From: Streptomyces sp. NBC_00513
Lineage (GTDB): Bacteria; Actinomycetota; Actinomycetes; Streptomycetales; Streptomycetaceae
Length of the DNA: 64,000 nt
Assembly: GCF_041431415.1 (NCBI RefSeq)
Contig: NZ_CP107845.1
Span: forward strand, 2,294,001 to 2,358,000
Direction of reading: 5' to 3'
Shown here: positions 33,741-47,886 of the stretch, piece after piece
Layout of the letters: each line of letters starts with the position of its first letter
Position numbering within the stretch: position 1 is the stretch's first letter
The notes under the pieces: generated by a model
The model's database searches: none
Told to the model about the DNA's origin: nothing
What the model saw: the letters and a program-made list of their open reading frames with translations, nothing else
Translations under genes and position numbers: made by a program

Positions 33741-36638
33741 ATGATGCGCAGGACTCCACTGGTCGGGAGGGCCGCCGAACTCCGGCACCTGGTCGAGGTG
33801 CTCGACGGCGGCGCCCCCGCCGTCGTCGACCTCACGGGCGCCGCGGGAATCGGCAAGAGCCGCCTGCTGACGGAACTGTGCGCGCGGGCCGCCGACCGGG
33901 GCATGACCGTACTGCGCGGCCGGGCGGCCGAGTTCGAGCGGCACATCCCCTTCGGGGTGTTCACCGACGCCTTCACCGACCTCGACGCGGGGCCGCCGGA
34001 CGGGCCGGACGCCGCGGCGGCCGCCCCCGTCCTGTACGGGGTGGACGCGGGCGGGATCGGCGCGGACGCCGAACGGTTCGCCGTGCACCGGGCGACGGGG
34101 CGTCTGCTCACCCGCCTGGGCCGCGGCGGACCGGGCCTGCTCATCGCCCTCGACGACCTCCACTGGGCGGACCCGGCCTCGCTGGAGCTGCTCGACCACC
34201 TCGTACGGCATCCCCCGCGCACCCCGGTGATCATCGCCGTGGCCCGGCGGGACCGGCAGACCTCGCCCTCGCTCACCGCCGCGCTCACCCGGGGCGTGGA
34301 CACCGCCGCCGTCCTGCGCCTGGACCTCGGACCGCTCCCCGAGGAGGCCTGCGTCGCCCGGCTCGCGCCCGGCCTGCCCCCCGCCCGGGCCGCCCGGCTG
34401 TACGCCGCCAGCGAGGGCAACCCGCTGTACTTCCTGACCCTGCTCCAGGGACAGGCCGGCGCGGCCGTCCCCGACGGCGGGCTCGCCGCGCTGCTCCTCG
34501 ACGAACTGACCCCGCTCACCACCGCGCAGCGGCGTACCGCCGAGGCCGTCGCCGTGCTCGGGGACCAGGCCACGGCGCCGTTGCTGGCGTTGACGGCGGC
34601 CGTACCCGACATGGCCCGGCTCGACGCCGACCTGGCCGTGCTGGCCCGCCGTGACCTGCTGCGGCCCGGGCCGGGCGACAGCTGGTCGCTGCGCCATCCC
34701 GTGCTGCGGACGGTGATCCACGAGAACACCGAGCACCGGCGCCGTACCGGCATGCACCGGCGGGCGGCCGAGGCGCTGGCCGGGGCCGGTGCCTCGGCCG
34801 CCGTCCGGGCCCACCACGTGGAACGGGCCCTCGCCGCCCGCTGGGACCCCGACCTCGCGGCCGTGCTGCTCGACGCGGCCGAGCAGTCCGCGACAACGGC
34901 CCCCGCGAGCTGCGCGCACTGGCTGGAGGTGGTGCTGCGGGTCCTCCCGGACACGCCCGACAACGCCGTGCGGCGGCGGGAGCTGCGGCTGCGGCGGGCC
35001 CGGGCGTTGAGCGTCTGCGGCGCGTTGCGGGAGAGCCGGGACCTGCTGCACGAGGTGATCGCCGAGGTGCCCGAGAGCGACGACGGCGGGGTGCGCGCGG
35101 CGGCCGTCACCCTGTGCGCCTCGATGGAACGCCACCTCGGGCACTACCCGGCCGCCGTGTCGCTGCTGCGGCGCGAGCTGTCCCGCACCCCCGCGCCCGG
35201 ACCGGCCGACGCGGTGGCCCTCGGCCTGGAGCTCGGCTCGTCCGCCCCGCACGCCTCGGCCTACCCGACCGTACGGGCCGACGTACAGCGCACCTTCGAG
35301 CTGGCCCGGACCCTCGGCAACGAGCCGGCGGCGGCCACGGCGCTGGCCGTCGCGGCGCTCGGCGAGGCGTACGAGGGGAATCTGGCGTCCGCCCGGGAGT
35401 TCACCGACCGCGCCGGTGCCCGGGTGGACGCGCTCACCGACCGGGACCTCGCCGACCTGTGCGAACCGTTGGCCCGGCTGGGCTGGGCCGAGTTCTACCT
35501 GGAGCGGTACACCGACGCGGAACGGCACGCCGACCGGGGGCTGGCCATCGCCCGGCGCAGCGGCCCCCTGCACCTGCTGCCGCACCTGCTGCTCTGCAAG
35601 GCCATCGTCCACATGAACACCTGCCGGCTGGGGTCGGCGCTGGAACTGACCGACGAGGCCGAGAGCATCGCCCGCGGGATCGGGAGCGACGAACTGCTCG
35701 CGCTCGTCCTGTCGAACAAGGCGCAGGTGTTGATCGCCGCGCTGCCGCCCGGCGACCGGACCTCGCTGACCGTCGCCGAGGAGGCCGTCGCCGCGGCCGG
35801 CCCCCGAACCAGTTGGTGGGCCTCCCTCGCGTGGTGCGTCCTCAGTTACGCCGCGCTGCACGGGGGCGATCCCCGGCGGGCCCGGTCCGCGATGCTGCGA
35901 GCCGGTGGCGGACCGGACCTGGCCGCACTCCAGCCGTCCATGCGGCCCCTGTTCCTGGAGGCCCTGGTCACCGCCGCCGTCGCCGACGGCGACCTGCCCG
36001 CCGCCGAGGCGTGGGCCGCCCGGGCCCGCCGGGACGCGGACCTGCTCGACCTGCCCGCCCAGCGGGCGGCGGCACTGCGCGGCGAGGGTCAGCTCCTGGC
36101 GGCCCGGGGCGACACGGCCGGGGCGGCGCGTCGGTTCGTGGAGGCGGCCGAGGAGGCGGGGCGTTCGGGCGCCACCCTGTGGGAGGCCCTGTCGCTGCTG
36201 TTCGGGGCCTCCCTGACGGCCGACGCGGCGGCGGCCGCGCCGCTGTGGGAGCAGGGCCACCGGCTGGCCGCGGCGGGCGGGGCCGGGCTGTTGACGGGCC
36301 TCGCGGACCTCGCCCGCCCCCCGACCCCCGAACCACCACCGCCGGCACCCGCGCCGGCCCCCGGCCCGGCCACGCCGGCGCCCGCGGCGGGCCCTGCCCG
36401 GGCCCCGGGGCCACCCGCGGCCACGCCCGCCGGGGGGTCCGGGTTCCCCGCCCTGACCCGGCGCGAACAGCAGATCGCCGCCCTGGTCGCGGAGGGCCTC
36501 ACCACCCCGGTGATCGCAGCGCGCCTGCGGCTGAGCCCGCGCACGGTCGACACCCACCTGTCGCACATCTTCCACAAGACGGGCGTCACCAGCCGCTCGG
36601 CCCTGGCAGCCCTGACGGTCCGCTCGACGCCCCGCTGA
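33741..36638 (+). CDS. large ATP-binding LuxR-family regulator (LAL)
   Basis: 965-residue STAND-class transcriptional activator. The N-terminal ATPase has Walker A GAAGIGKSR (about 34-42) and Walker B LLIALDDLHWAD (about 133-144). A long TPR-like helical middle follows; a Pro/Ala linker near residues 870-895 leads to the C-terminal LuxR helix-turn-helix (LTRREQQIAALVAEGL, LSPRTVDTHLSHIF). Two adjacent ATG codons (33741, 33744) are preceded by GGGGGG. Members such as MalT and PikD respond to small ligands and control sugar or polyketide genes. The targets here are unknown. Confidence 0.93.
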   Translation: MMRRTPLVGRAAELRHLVEVLDGGAPAVVDLTGAAGIGKSRLLTELCARAADRGMTVLRGRAAEFERHIPFGVFTDAFTDLDAGPPDGPDAAAAAPVLYGVDAGGIGADAERFAVHRATGRLLTRLGRGGPGLLIALDDLHWADPASLELLDHLVRHPPRTPVIIAVARRDRQTSPSLTAALTRGVDTAAVLRLDLGPLPEEACVARLAPGLPPARAARLYAASEGNPLYFLTLLQGQAGAAVPDGGLAALLLDELTPLTTAQRRTAEAVAVLGDQATAPLLALTAAVPDMARLDADLAVLARRDLLRPGPGDSWSLRHPVLRTVIHENTEHRRRTGMHRRAAEALAGAGASAAVRAHHVERALAARWDPDLAAVLLDAAEQSATTAPASCAHWLEVVLRVLPDTPDNAVRRRELRLRRARALSVCGALRESRDLLHEVIAEVPESDDGGVRAAAVTLCASMERHLGHYPAAVSLLRRELSRTPAPGPADAVALGLELGSSAPHASAYPTVRADVQRTFELARTLGNEPAAATALAVAALGEAYEGNLASAREFTDRAGARVDALTDRDLADLCEPLARLGWAEFYLERYTDAERHADRGLAIARRSGPLHLLPHLLLCKAIVHMNTCRLGSALELTDEAESIARGIGSDELLALVLSNKAQVLIAALPPGDRTSLTVAEEAVAAAGPRTSWWASLAWCVLSYAALHGGDPRRARSAMLRAGGGPDLAALQPSMRPLFLEALVTAAVADGDLPAAEAWAARARRDADLLDLPAQRAAALRGEGQLLAARGDTAGAARRFVEAAEEAGRSGATLWEALSLLFGASLTADAAAAAPLWEQGHRLAAAGGAGLLTGLADLARPPTPEPPPPAPAPAPGPATPAPAAGPARAPGPPAATPAGGSGFPALTRREQQIAALVAEGLTTPVIAARLRLSPRTVDTHLSHIFHKTGVTSRSALAALTVRSTPR

Positions 36639-36662
36639 GGCCGCCGGCCTGCCGGGAACGCC

Positions 36663-36704
36663 ACCGCGCCCGCCATCCCTGGTCGGGGACATGGCGGGCG
36701 CGGT
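36663..36704. terminator. 14-bp perfect hairpin between the LAL gene and gltD
   Basis: ACCGCGCCCGCCAT (36663-36676) pairs with its exact complement at 36691-36704 around a 14-nt loop. It starts 24 nt after the LAL stop codon and separates it from the convergent gltD. Confidence 0.8.
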
Positions 36705-36745
36705 GTCGGGTTTCCGTACGTCGTTGTACGGGCCGTATGAGGGGT

Positions 36746-36770
36746 CCTCCCCCGGAAGGCCCGGGGGAGG
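36746..36770. terminator. 10-bp hairpin immediately after gltD
   Basis: CCTCCCCCGG and CCGGGGGAGG flank AAGGC, 14 nt beyond the gltD stop on the minus strand, so it suits termination of gltBD. Confidence 0.75.
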
Positions 36771-36784
36771 GTGCACCGTCGGTA

Positions 36785-38237
36785 CTACACGGTGATGGAA
36801 CGGTCCGTCGGCTTGACCGGGTACGGCAGGGCGCTGGCGCCCGTCAGGAAGCGGTCCACGCCGCGGGCGGCCGAGCGGCCCTCCGCGATGGCCCACACGA
36901 TGAGCGACTGGCCGCGGCCGGCGTCGCCGGCGACGAAGACGCCGCCCACGTTGGTCGCGTACGAGGCGTCGCGCTCGATGTTGCCGCGCGCGTCGAGGTC
37001 CAGGCCGAACTGCTGGACCAGACCGTTCTCCTGGTCGGTGCCGGTGAAGCCCATGGCGAGGGTGACCAGTTGCGCCGGGAGGACGCGTTCGGTGCCCGCC
37101 TTCTGGACGAGCTTGCCGTCCTCGAAGGCGACCTCGACGAGGTGCAGGGACTGGACGTTGCCGTCCTCGTCGCCCTCGAAGTGGGTGGTGGAGACGGAGT
37201 AGACCCGCTCGCCGCCCTCCTCGTGGGCCGAGGTGACCTTGTACAGCATCGGGAAGGTCGGCCAGGGCTGGTTGGGGTTCCGCTCCTCGCCCGGCTTGGG
37301 CATGATCTCCAGCTGCGTGACCGAGGCCGCGCCCTGGCGGTGGGCGGTGCCGACGCAGTCCGCGCCGGTGTCGCCGCCGCCGATGACGACGACGTGCTTG
37401 CCCTCGGCGGTGATCGGAGGGGTGACGAAGTCGCCCTCCTGCACCTTGTTGGAGAGCGGCAGGTACTCCATCGCGAAGTGGATGCCCTTGAGCTCGCGCC
37501 CGGGGACCGGCAGGTCGCGGGAGACGGTGGCGCCGGCCGCGATGACGACCGCGTCGAACCGCTTGCGCAGGTCGGTGGCCGTGATGTCGCGGCCGACCTC
37601 GATGCCCGTGCGGAACTTGGTGCCCTCCGCGCGCATCTGCTCGATGCGGCGGTTGATGTGCACCTTCTCCATCTTGAACTCGGGGATGCCGTAGCGCAGC
37701 AGGCCGCCGACGCGGTCGGCGCGCTCGTACACGACCACGGTGTGGCCCGCCCGGGTCAGCTGCTGGGCCGCGGCGAGACCCGCCGGGCCGGAGCCGATGA
37801 CGGCTGCCGTCTTGCCGGACAGCCGCTCGGGCGGCTGGGGGGTGACGTTGCCGTTGTCCCAGGCCTTGTCGATGATCGAGACTTCGACGTTCTTGATCGT
37901 GACGGCGGGCTGGTTGATGCCGAGGACGCACGCCGACTCGCAGGGGGCCGGGCACAGGCGCCCGGTGAACTCCGGGAAGTTGTTCGTGGCGTGCAGGCGC
38001 TCGGACGCCGCCGACCAGTCCTCGCGGTACGCGAAGTCGTTCCACTCCGGGATCAGGTTCCCGAGGGGGCAGCCGTTGTGGCAGAACGGGATGCCGCAGT
38101 CCATGCAGCGGCCGGCCTGCTTGCTGATGATCGGGAGCAGCGAGCCCGGAACGTAGACCTCGTTCCAGTCCTTGAGCCGGTCGGCCACGGGACGGGAACA
38201 GGCGGTCTCGCGCGGGGTGGTGAGGAAGCCCTTCGGG

Positions 38238-38245
<8 letters not shown>
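36785..38245 (-). CDS. gltD: glutamate synthase (NADPH) small subunit
   Basis: Beta subunit of glutamate synthase (486 residues), feeding NADPH electrons to the large subunit. The N-terminal cysteines [17 protein letters not shown] (about 41-58) bind the 4Fe-4S clusters, [15 protein letters not shown] (about 152-166) binds FAD and [13 protein letters not shown] (about 287-299) binds NADPH. MGFTG near residue 425 is the third FAD motif. The ATG overlaps the gltB stop by 8 nt, so translation is coupled. Confidence 0.97.
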
Positions 38246-42848
<4,603 letters not shown>

Positions 42849-43184
42849 CGGCTCTCCCGTCGTCGTCGTGGCATATGTGCATGGCCGAGGGACGACGTTG
42901 GCCCTCTGCAAAATTTCGTGCAGGTTACATGATGACGGCAATCCCGAGAAGCGGATATCGCATTCCAACATGCGGACATGCCCGAAGGGGGAGAAGGGGC
43001 CTGCGGGGAGGTCCCTTGGATCTCATGAACATCTGCGGACGCGTCACGGGCCGCGGCTGTCCCGGCACGGAGCGGGCACCATTGCCCGACGCCCTGTCCT
43101 GATGCCCCGCGGACACGGAATCGAAACCGCCGGGTAACGGACTACTTATGTTGTGTACCGCATAGTGTCTCACTCCCGCGCCGG
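42849..43184. other. 336-nt intergenic region upstream of gltB
   Basis: It contains the gltB leader and candidate GlnR box; nothing coding is evident. An A/T-rich patch at about 43139-43167 next to the end of the VIT1 gene could hold a further promoter, but I cannot fit clear -35/-10 boxes. Nothing else is recognisable. Confidence 0.6.
42913..42928 (-). promoter_or_regulatory. candidate GlnR half-box upstream of gltB
   Basis: On the minus strand GTAAC-N6-GAAAT matches the a-b half of the actinobacterial GlnR consensus (gTnAc-N6-GaAAc). It lies 65 nt before the gltB ATG. Only one a-b pair is visible; the second is not conserved. Control of glutamate synthase by the nitrogen regulator would make sense. 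Confidence 0.5.
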
Positions 43185-43916
43185 TTAGCCTACGGCGCCG
43201 CCGATCCAGGTTCCCAGGACGTACGTCACACCGGCGGCCGCACCACCCAGGACGAGCTGCCGCAGTCCGCTGTACCACCAGGAGCGGGCGGTGACCCGGG
43301 CGACGACCGCACCGCAGGCGAAGAGTCCGATCAGCGCGAGCAGGACGGCCGGCCACAGGGCGGTGGCGCCGAGCAGGTAGGGCAGTACGGGAAGCAGCGC
43401 GCCCAGGGCGAACGAGCCGAAGGACGACACGGCCGCGACCAGCGGCGACGGCAGGTCGTCGGGGTCGATGCCCAGCTCCTCGCGGGCGTGTATCTCCAGC
43501 GCCTGCTCCGGGTCGCGGGACAGCTGCATCGCCACCTCGCGGGCCAGGGCGGGGGCGACGCCGCGCGAGACGTAGAGCTCGGCCAACTCCTCCATCTCGT
43601 CGATCGGGTGCTTGCGCAGCTGCTGACGCTCCACGTCCAGCTCCGCCAGGACCAGTTCGCGCTGCGAGGCGACCGAGGTGTATTCGCCGGCGGCCATCGA
43701 GAAGGCGCCTGCGGCCAGACCGGCGAGGCCGGTGATGACGATCGTCTGCGGCGCGACCGCGCCGCCCGCCACTCCGGTCATCAGGGCGATGTTGGAGACC
43801 AGTCCGTCCATCGCCCCGAACACGGCCGGCCGCAGCCATCCGCCGTTGACGTCACGGTGGGTGTGGTTGTCGCGGTGGGCGGTGTGCAGCGGTGCTTCGG
43901 TGTCGATGATGGACAT
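43185..43916 (-). CDS. VIT1/CCC1-family iron or manganese transporter
   Basis: 243-residue membrane protein of the VIT/CCC1 family. The first segment GAMDGLVSNIALMTGVAGG carries the conserved Asp of the metal path; LAAGAFSMAAGEYTSVASQRE (met and glutamate ligands) follows. A cytoplasmic helical metal-binding domain (about 90-160) has repeated Glu residues such as EMEEL and REELG. Three C-terminal membrane segments complete five in total. GGGGAG lies 9 nt before the ATG. It should move Fe2+ or Mn2+ out of the cytosol. It is divergent from the ADP-ribosylglycohydrolase operon. Confidence 0.9.
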   Translation of the reverse strand: MSIIDTEAPLHTAHRDNHTHRDVNGGWLRPAVFGAMDGLVSNIALMTGVAGGAVAPQTIVITGLAGLAAGAFSMAAGEYTSVASQRELVLAELDVERQQLRKHPIDEMEELAELYVSRGVAPALAREVAMQLSRDPEQALEIHAREELGIDPDDLPSPLVAAVSSFGSFALGALLPVLPYLLGATALWPAVLLALIGLFACGAVVARVTARSWWYSGLRQLVLGGAAAGVTYVLGTWIGGAVG

Positions 43917-44114
43917 GCGGCGTATCTCCCCTTTTCCTGCGAATGGGCGCGCGAAGGCGACGCGCAGAAACCCACTCCCCCTGAACACCTCGAACCTACG
44001 CACGATTTTCGCTCTCCGCCGGCAAGGAAGGCCGTACTTACCTGCGGTTTCGTGGATCGGCGACCGGGTGACGGGAGCGTTCGGGTGGTGTTTCGCGGCA
44101 AGCGACAAACCACA

Positions 44115-44124
44115 TGCCATGGCA
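44115..44124. promoter_or_regulatory. palindrome upstream of the ADP-ribosylglycohydrolase operon
   Basis: TGCCATGGCA is a perfect 10-bp palindrome 51 nt before the first gene. A looser inverted repeat, GGGCTCAT/ATGAGTCCC, follows at about 44138-44154. Either could be an operator for this operon or for the divergent VIT1 gene. No partner site supports them. Confidence 0.3.
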
Positions 44125-44174
44125 CAAATCCCCCAAGGGCTCATCATGAGTCCCATCAAGTGGAGAGGCGCGCC

Positions 44175-45161
44175 ATGGAGCTGATTGCATGCAATCCGCA
44201 GGTCCTCCTCGAACGAGCCCGGGGCGCTCTTCTGGGGCTCGCGGTGGGTGACGCGCTGGGAGCCCCGGCGGAGAACATGAAGCCTTCGCAGATCCGGGCG
44301 AAGTGGGGTCGGATCGAGGGCTTCGTGTCCGAGGACCCGGCGGGCACGGACGACACCGAGTACGCGATCTTCTCGGGCCTGCTGCTGGCCCGGCACGGTT
44401 CCGCGCTGACCGTGGCCCACGTCGAGCGGGCGTGGCACCACTGGATCGCCGACCTGGACGAGGGCCCGTTCCGGGGGGCCGGCTTCTCGGAACGCGGCAC
44501 GCTGGAGAACCTCCGCCGGGGACTCGCGGCCCCCATCTCGGCGCAGCACCGCCACGCCTGGTCCGACGGACTGGCCATGCGGGCCGCCCCGTTCGGCGTC
44601 TTCGCCGCGGGCCGGCCCGCGGAGGCCGCCCGACTGGTGGCCATCGACGGCTCCGTCAGCCATGACGGGGAGGGCATCTACGGGGGCCAGGCAGTCGCCG
44701 CGGGCGTCGCGGCGGCCATGGCCGGGGGCTCGCCCGCCTCCGTGGTCTCGGCGGCCCTGTCCGTCATCCCCTCCGACTCCTGGACGGCCCGCTCGTTGCG
44801 CCGGGCCGTCACCGCCGCCCCGCGCGGCGAACGGGCGGTGCGCTCGGCGGTGGTCATCGGCGGCTACCCGTGGACGGACCTGGCCCCCGAGGCGGTGGGG
44901 CTGGCGTTCGGCGCCTTCGCCGCCTGCCGCGGGGACTTCCCCGGTTCCGTCCTGACGGCCGTGAACATGGGCCGGGACGCCGACACCACGGCCGCCGTGG
45001 CGGGCGCCCTGGCCGGCGCCATGTCCGGCATCCCCTCCATCCCCGCCGACTGGGCGGCGGCGATCGGCCCGGTCCGGGGCAGCTGCCTCCCCTCGATGCG
45101 GGGCTACCACGTCCTGGACATCGCGGACCTCCTCACCCCGGAAGCCGAGACCCCCCGATGA
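44175..45161 (+). CDS. ADP-ribosylglycohydrolase family protein 1
   Basis: 328-residue member of the DraG/ARH fold, binuclear-metal hydrolases that cleave N- or O-ribosyl bonds. All three metal-binding blocks are intact: AVGDALGAPAE (about 23-33), GTDDTEYAIF (about 57-66) and NMGRDADTTAAVAGALAGA (about 273-291). GGAGAGG lies 6 nt before the ATG. It is the first of seven overlapping genes and its TGA overlaps the next ATG. The substrate (ADP-ribosyl protein, nucleoside or other riboside) is not visible. Confidence 0.92.
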   Translation: MELIACNPQVLLERARGALLGLAVGDALGAPAENMKPSQIRAKWGRIEGFVSEDPAGTDDTEYAIFSGLLLARHGSALTVAHVERAWHHWIADLDEGPFRGAGFSERGTLENLRRGLAAPISAQHRHAWSDGLAMRAAPFGVFAAGRPAEAARLVAIDGSVSHDGEGIYGGQAVAAGVAAAMAGGSPASVVSAALSVIPSDSWTARSLRRAVTAAPRGERAVRSAVVIGGYPWTDLAPEAVGLAFGAFAACRGDFPGSVLTAVNMGRDADTTAAVAGALAGAMSGIPSIPADWAAAIGPVRGSCLPSMRGYHVLDIADLLTPEAETPR

Positions 45162-46735
45162 GCCCTTCGCCCTACACCCCGGACTCGGCCGAGCCCACCG
45201 GGACGCGCGGCTCCGGTCCGACGCGCACGCCCCCCTCCCCCGCGGAACCGCGCCTCCCCCACCCTCCCGCCGGCCCGCCCGCGCCGGATCGGGCCGCCGA
45301 GGCCGCCCCGACACCCCCCGCCCTCGCCGCCCCCGTCCCCGTCCCCGTCGCCACCCTCGTGCCCGTTCCCGTCTCCGTCCCCCTCCTCGTGCCCGTTCCC
45401 GTCCCGGGCGCCGCGGTCCCACCCGCAGGACTCGGGGGGCCGCCCGCGCCGGGCACGGTCGCGGGCCGGGGCCCCCGGGGCGGGCACCTCCCGGTCGAGG
45501 CGCCGCACCCGGGGCCGCGCACCACCGCCCTCGCCGCCCCGCCCCCCGCGGAGGCGACCGGCACCGCCTCCACCCCGGAGGGGCCGAGCGGGCCGCGCCG
45601 TATCGAGGGGCTCCTCCTCGGTCTCGCCGCGGGCGACGCGGCCGGCTGGCCCGCCGCCCGGCACCGGGCCAGCCGGATGCCCGAGTGGACCCGCCGCCTG
45701 ACCCGCGAGCTCGACACCTTCGCCGAGCAGAACGCCACCACCACGCTCCCCGTCCCGATCGCCCTCAACCAGCCCCCGGAACCACTGCGCCTGGGCCCGT
45801 CCGACGACGCCGAGTGGGCCGCGTTCGCCGCCGAGTCCGTGCTGACGGCCGCCGGGGTGCTGCTCAGCGACCTCAGCCGGTCCCGCCGGATGCGGGCGGC
45901 CATCGACCTGGCGTGGAACGCCCTGGCCTCCGAGGTCGCGGCGGCGGCCGAGCGCGCCCCCGAGGTCGAGTCGGCCGTACTGCCCCTGCGCGCCCGGATC
46001 TCCGTCCGCGCCGGCCTCGGCAACCTCGCCGCCGGCCTGCGCCCGCCCGCCACCGGCCACGACAACCCGCACTACTTCGACGACGCCGCCTGCGTCCGCG
46101 CCTGTGTCCTGGCCGTCGTCCACCCCGGGGACCCCCGCGCCGCGGCCGACCTCGCGGAGTTCGACGCCCGGTACACCCAGGACGGCGACGGGGTGCACGG
46201 CGCCCGCGCCATGGCCGCCGCCATCGCCACCGCCCTCGGCGGCGCGGACACCGACGCCGCCGTGGACGCCGCTCTCGCACAGCTGCCCGCCTCCACCGAG
46301 ATCGGCCGCAACGCCCGTCACGCCGTCGAACTCGCCCGCGCCGATCCGGACGGAGGCGCCTTCGCCATCGTCCCGCTGCTGGAACACCAGATCGTCGACC
46401 ACGTGTACAGCTACGGAATCGCCGCCGCCGAAACCGTCCCGGTCGCCCTCGCCCTGGCCACCGCGGCTCGCGGCAAGGTCTCCGAGGCCGTCCCGGCGGC
46501 CGCCTGTCTCTCCCGTGTCGCCGACTCCGCCCCTGCCCTGGCCGGCGCCCTCGCCGGCGCCCTCGGGGGCGGCGACTCCCTCCCGCCCGCCTGGCGCGAG
46601 GCCTGCCGCACCCTGTCCGGCTGCGCGCTGCCCCGCCTGGCCGGCACCGATCTCGTCGAACTCGCCGCGCTGCTCACCCGTACGGAGCTCACCTCCCCCA
46701 AAAACCCCAACGCCCAAGGGATGATTCGGACATGA
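45158..46735 (+). CDS. ADP-ribosylglycohydrolase family protein 2, divergent, with Pro/Val-rich N-terminus
   Basis: 525-residue protein: about 145 residues of low-complexity Pro/Ala/Val sequence (with repeated PVPV units) precede a DraG-fold domain. The first metal block is kept as AAGDAAGWP; the second is altered (PSDDAEW, missing the second Thr of TDDT); the third has lost its first aspartate (SRVADSAPALAGALAGALG instead of GRDADT). It may be a structural partner or an enzyme with different chemistry. Both junctions overlap by 4 nt (ATGA). Nucleotide composition is like the neighbours, so it is not a recent import. Confidence 0.85.
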   Translation: MSPSPYTPDSAEPTGTRGSGPTRTPPSPAEPRLPHPPAGPPAPDRAAEAAPTPPALAAPVPVPVATLVPVPVSVPLLVPVPVPGAAVPPAGLGGPPAPGTVAGRGPRGGHLPVEAPHPGPRTTALAAPPPAEATGTASTPEGPSGPRRIEGLLLGLAAGDAAGWPAARHRASRMPEWTRRLTRELDTFAEQNATTTLPVPIALNQPPEPLRLGPSDDAEWAAFAAESVLTAAGVLLSDLSRSRRMRAAIDLAWNALASEVAAAAERAPEVESAVLPLRARISVRAGLGNLAAGLRPPATGHDNPHYFDDAACVRACVLAVVHPGDPRAAADLAEFDARYTQDGDGVHGARAMAAAIATALGGADTDAAVDAALAQLPASTEIGRNARHAVELARADPDGGAFAIVPLLEHQIVDHVYSYGIAAAETVPVALALATAARGKVSEAVPAAACLSRVADSAPALAGALAGALGGGDSLPPAWREACRTLSGCALPRLAGTDLVELAALLTRTELTSPKNPNAQGMIRT

Positions 46736-47886
46736 CGCACGCTCCCCTCTCCCTCGACGACCGCGTGGCCGGCTCCCTGATCGGCGCCGCCGTCGGCGAC
46801 GCCCTGGGAGGTCCGGTGGAGGGCTGGTCCCCGGACCGGATCGTCGAACGGCACGGCGGCCGGGTCCACGGCATCGTCGGCCCCTGGTACGAGGACTGGC
46901 GCACCGCCCGCCCCATCGCGCCGTACCACAAGGGCGACGGGCACGTCACCGACGACACCCTCATGACGCACGCGCTGGTCCGGGTCTACGAGAGCGTGCG
47001 GGACCACCTGGACGCGTACGCGGTCGCCGACCACCTCGTCCCGGACCTCATGACGAACCCCCGTTGGATCCCGGAACTCGAAGCCGAGGCCCTGCCCCTC
47101 CAGCGGATCTTTCTGGCCGAGAAGTGGATCGTGACCCGGATCCACTACGCCCACGCGGACCCCCGCGAGGCCGGCGCCGGCAACATCGTCAACTGTGGCG
47201 CCGCGATGTACATGGCCCCGGTCGGGCTCGTCAACGCGGGCCATCCGGCGGCCGCGTACGCGGAGGCGCTGGACGTCGCGGGCGCGCACCAGTCCTCGTA
47301 CGGCAGGGAGGCGGCGGGCGTGTTCGCCGCCGCGGTGGCGGCGGCGTGCGTACCGGGCGCGAGCGCGGCCTCGGTCGTCGAGACGGCCCTGTCGCTGGCG
47401 AAGGACGGCACCCGGGAGGCCATCGCGGCGGTGTGCGACGTGGCCGCGCGCCACCGGGACTTCGAGTCGGCGCTGGCCCCCCTGCGGGTGGCGGTGGCCC
47501 CGTACGACTCGGTGGGCCCGGACTACCGCACACCCTCGCTCGGCGCCCGGCGGCCCTCGCGGCTGCACTCGATCGAGGAACTCCCCGTCGCGCTCGGCAT
47601 GCTGCTGGTGGCCGACGGGGCGTACGAGGCGTCCGTGCTCGGGGCGGTCAACTACGGCCGGGACTGCGACTCCATCGCCACCATGGCTGGGGCGATGGCC
47701 GGCGCCCTGGGCGGCGAGGCCGTGGTCCCCGCCGGCTGGGCGAAGCAGGTGGCGGAGGCCAGCCGGCTGGACCTGCACGCGCCGGCGGCCGCGCTGGCGA
47801 CGGTGGCCCGGGAGGTCTTCGACCGCGACCGGGAGCGGCGCCGCGCCCACGAGGCGGCCTTCGCCGAGATCGCGACGCCGCGGTGA
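46732..47886 (+). CDS. ADP-ribosylglycohydrolase family protein 3
   Basis: 384-residue DraG-fold protein with complete metal motifs: AVGDALGGPVE (about 19-29), VTDDTLM (about 71-77) and NYGRDCDSIATMAGAMAGA (about 307-325). The stretch between the second and third blocks is about 60 residues longer than in protein 1, with RIHYAHADPREAG and the characteristic NCGAAMYMAPVGLVNAG. These differences suggest another substrate from protein 1. It overlaps both neighbours by 4 nt. Confidence 0.92.
   Translation: MTHAPLSLDDRVAGSLIGAAVGDALGGPVEGWSPDRIVERHGGRVHGIVGPWYEDWRTARPIAPYHKGDGHVTDDTLMTHALVRVYESVRDHLDAYAVADHLVPDLMTNPRWIPELEAEALPLQRIFLAEKWIVTRIHYAHADPREAGAGNIVNCGAAMYMAPVGLVNAGHPAAAYAEALDVAGAHQSSYGREAAGVFAAAVAAACVPGASAASVVETALSLAKDGTREAIAAVCDVAARHRDFESALAPLRVAVAPYDSVGPDYRTPSLGARRPSRLHSIEELPVALGMLLVADGAYEASVLGAVNYGRDCDSIATMAGAMAGALGGEAVVPAGWAKQVAEASRLDLHAPAAALATVAREVFDRDRERRRAHEAAFAEIATPR

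Noticed and set aside
33051..38045. Long minus-strand frame opposite the LAL regulator
   Set aside because: It crosses the LAL gene, two terminators and the end of gltD out of frame, and its residues are repetitive Gly/Arg/Pro.
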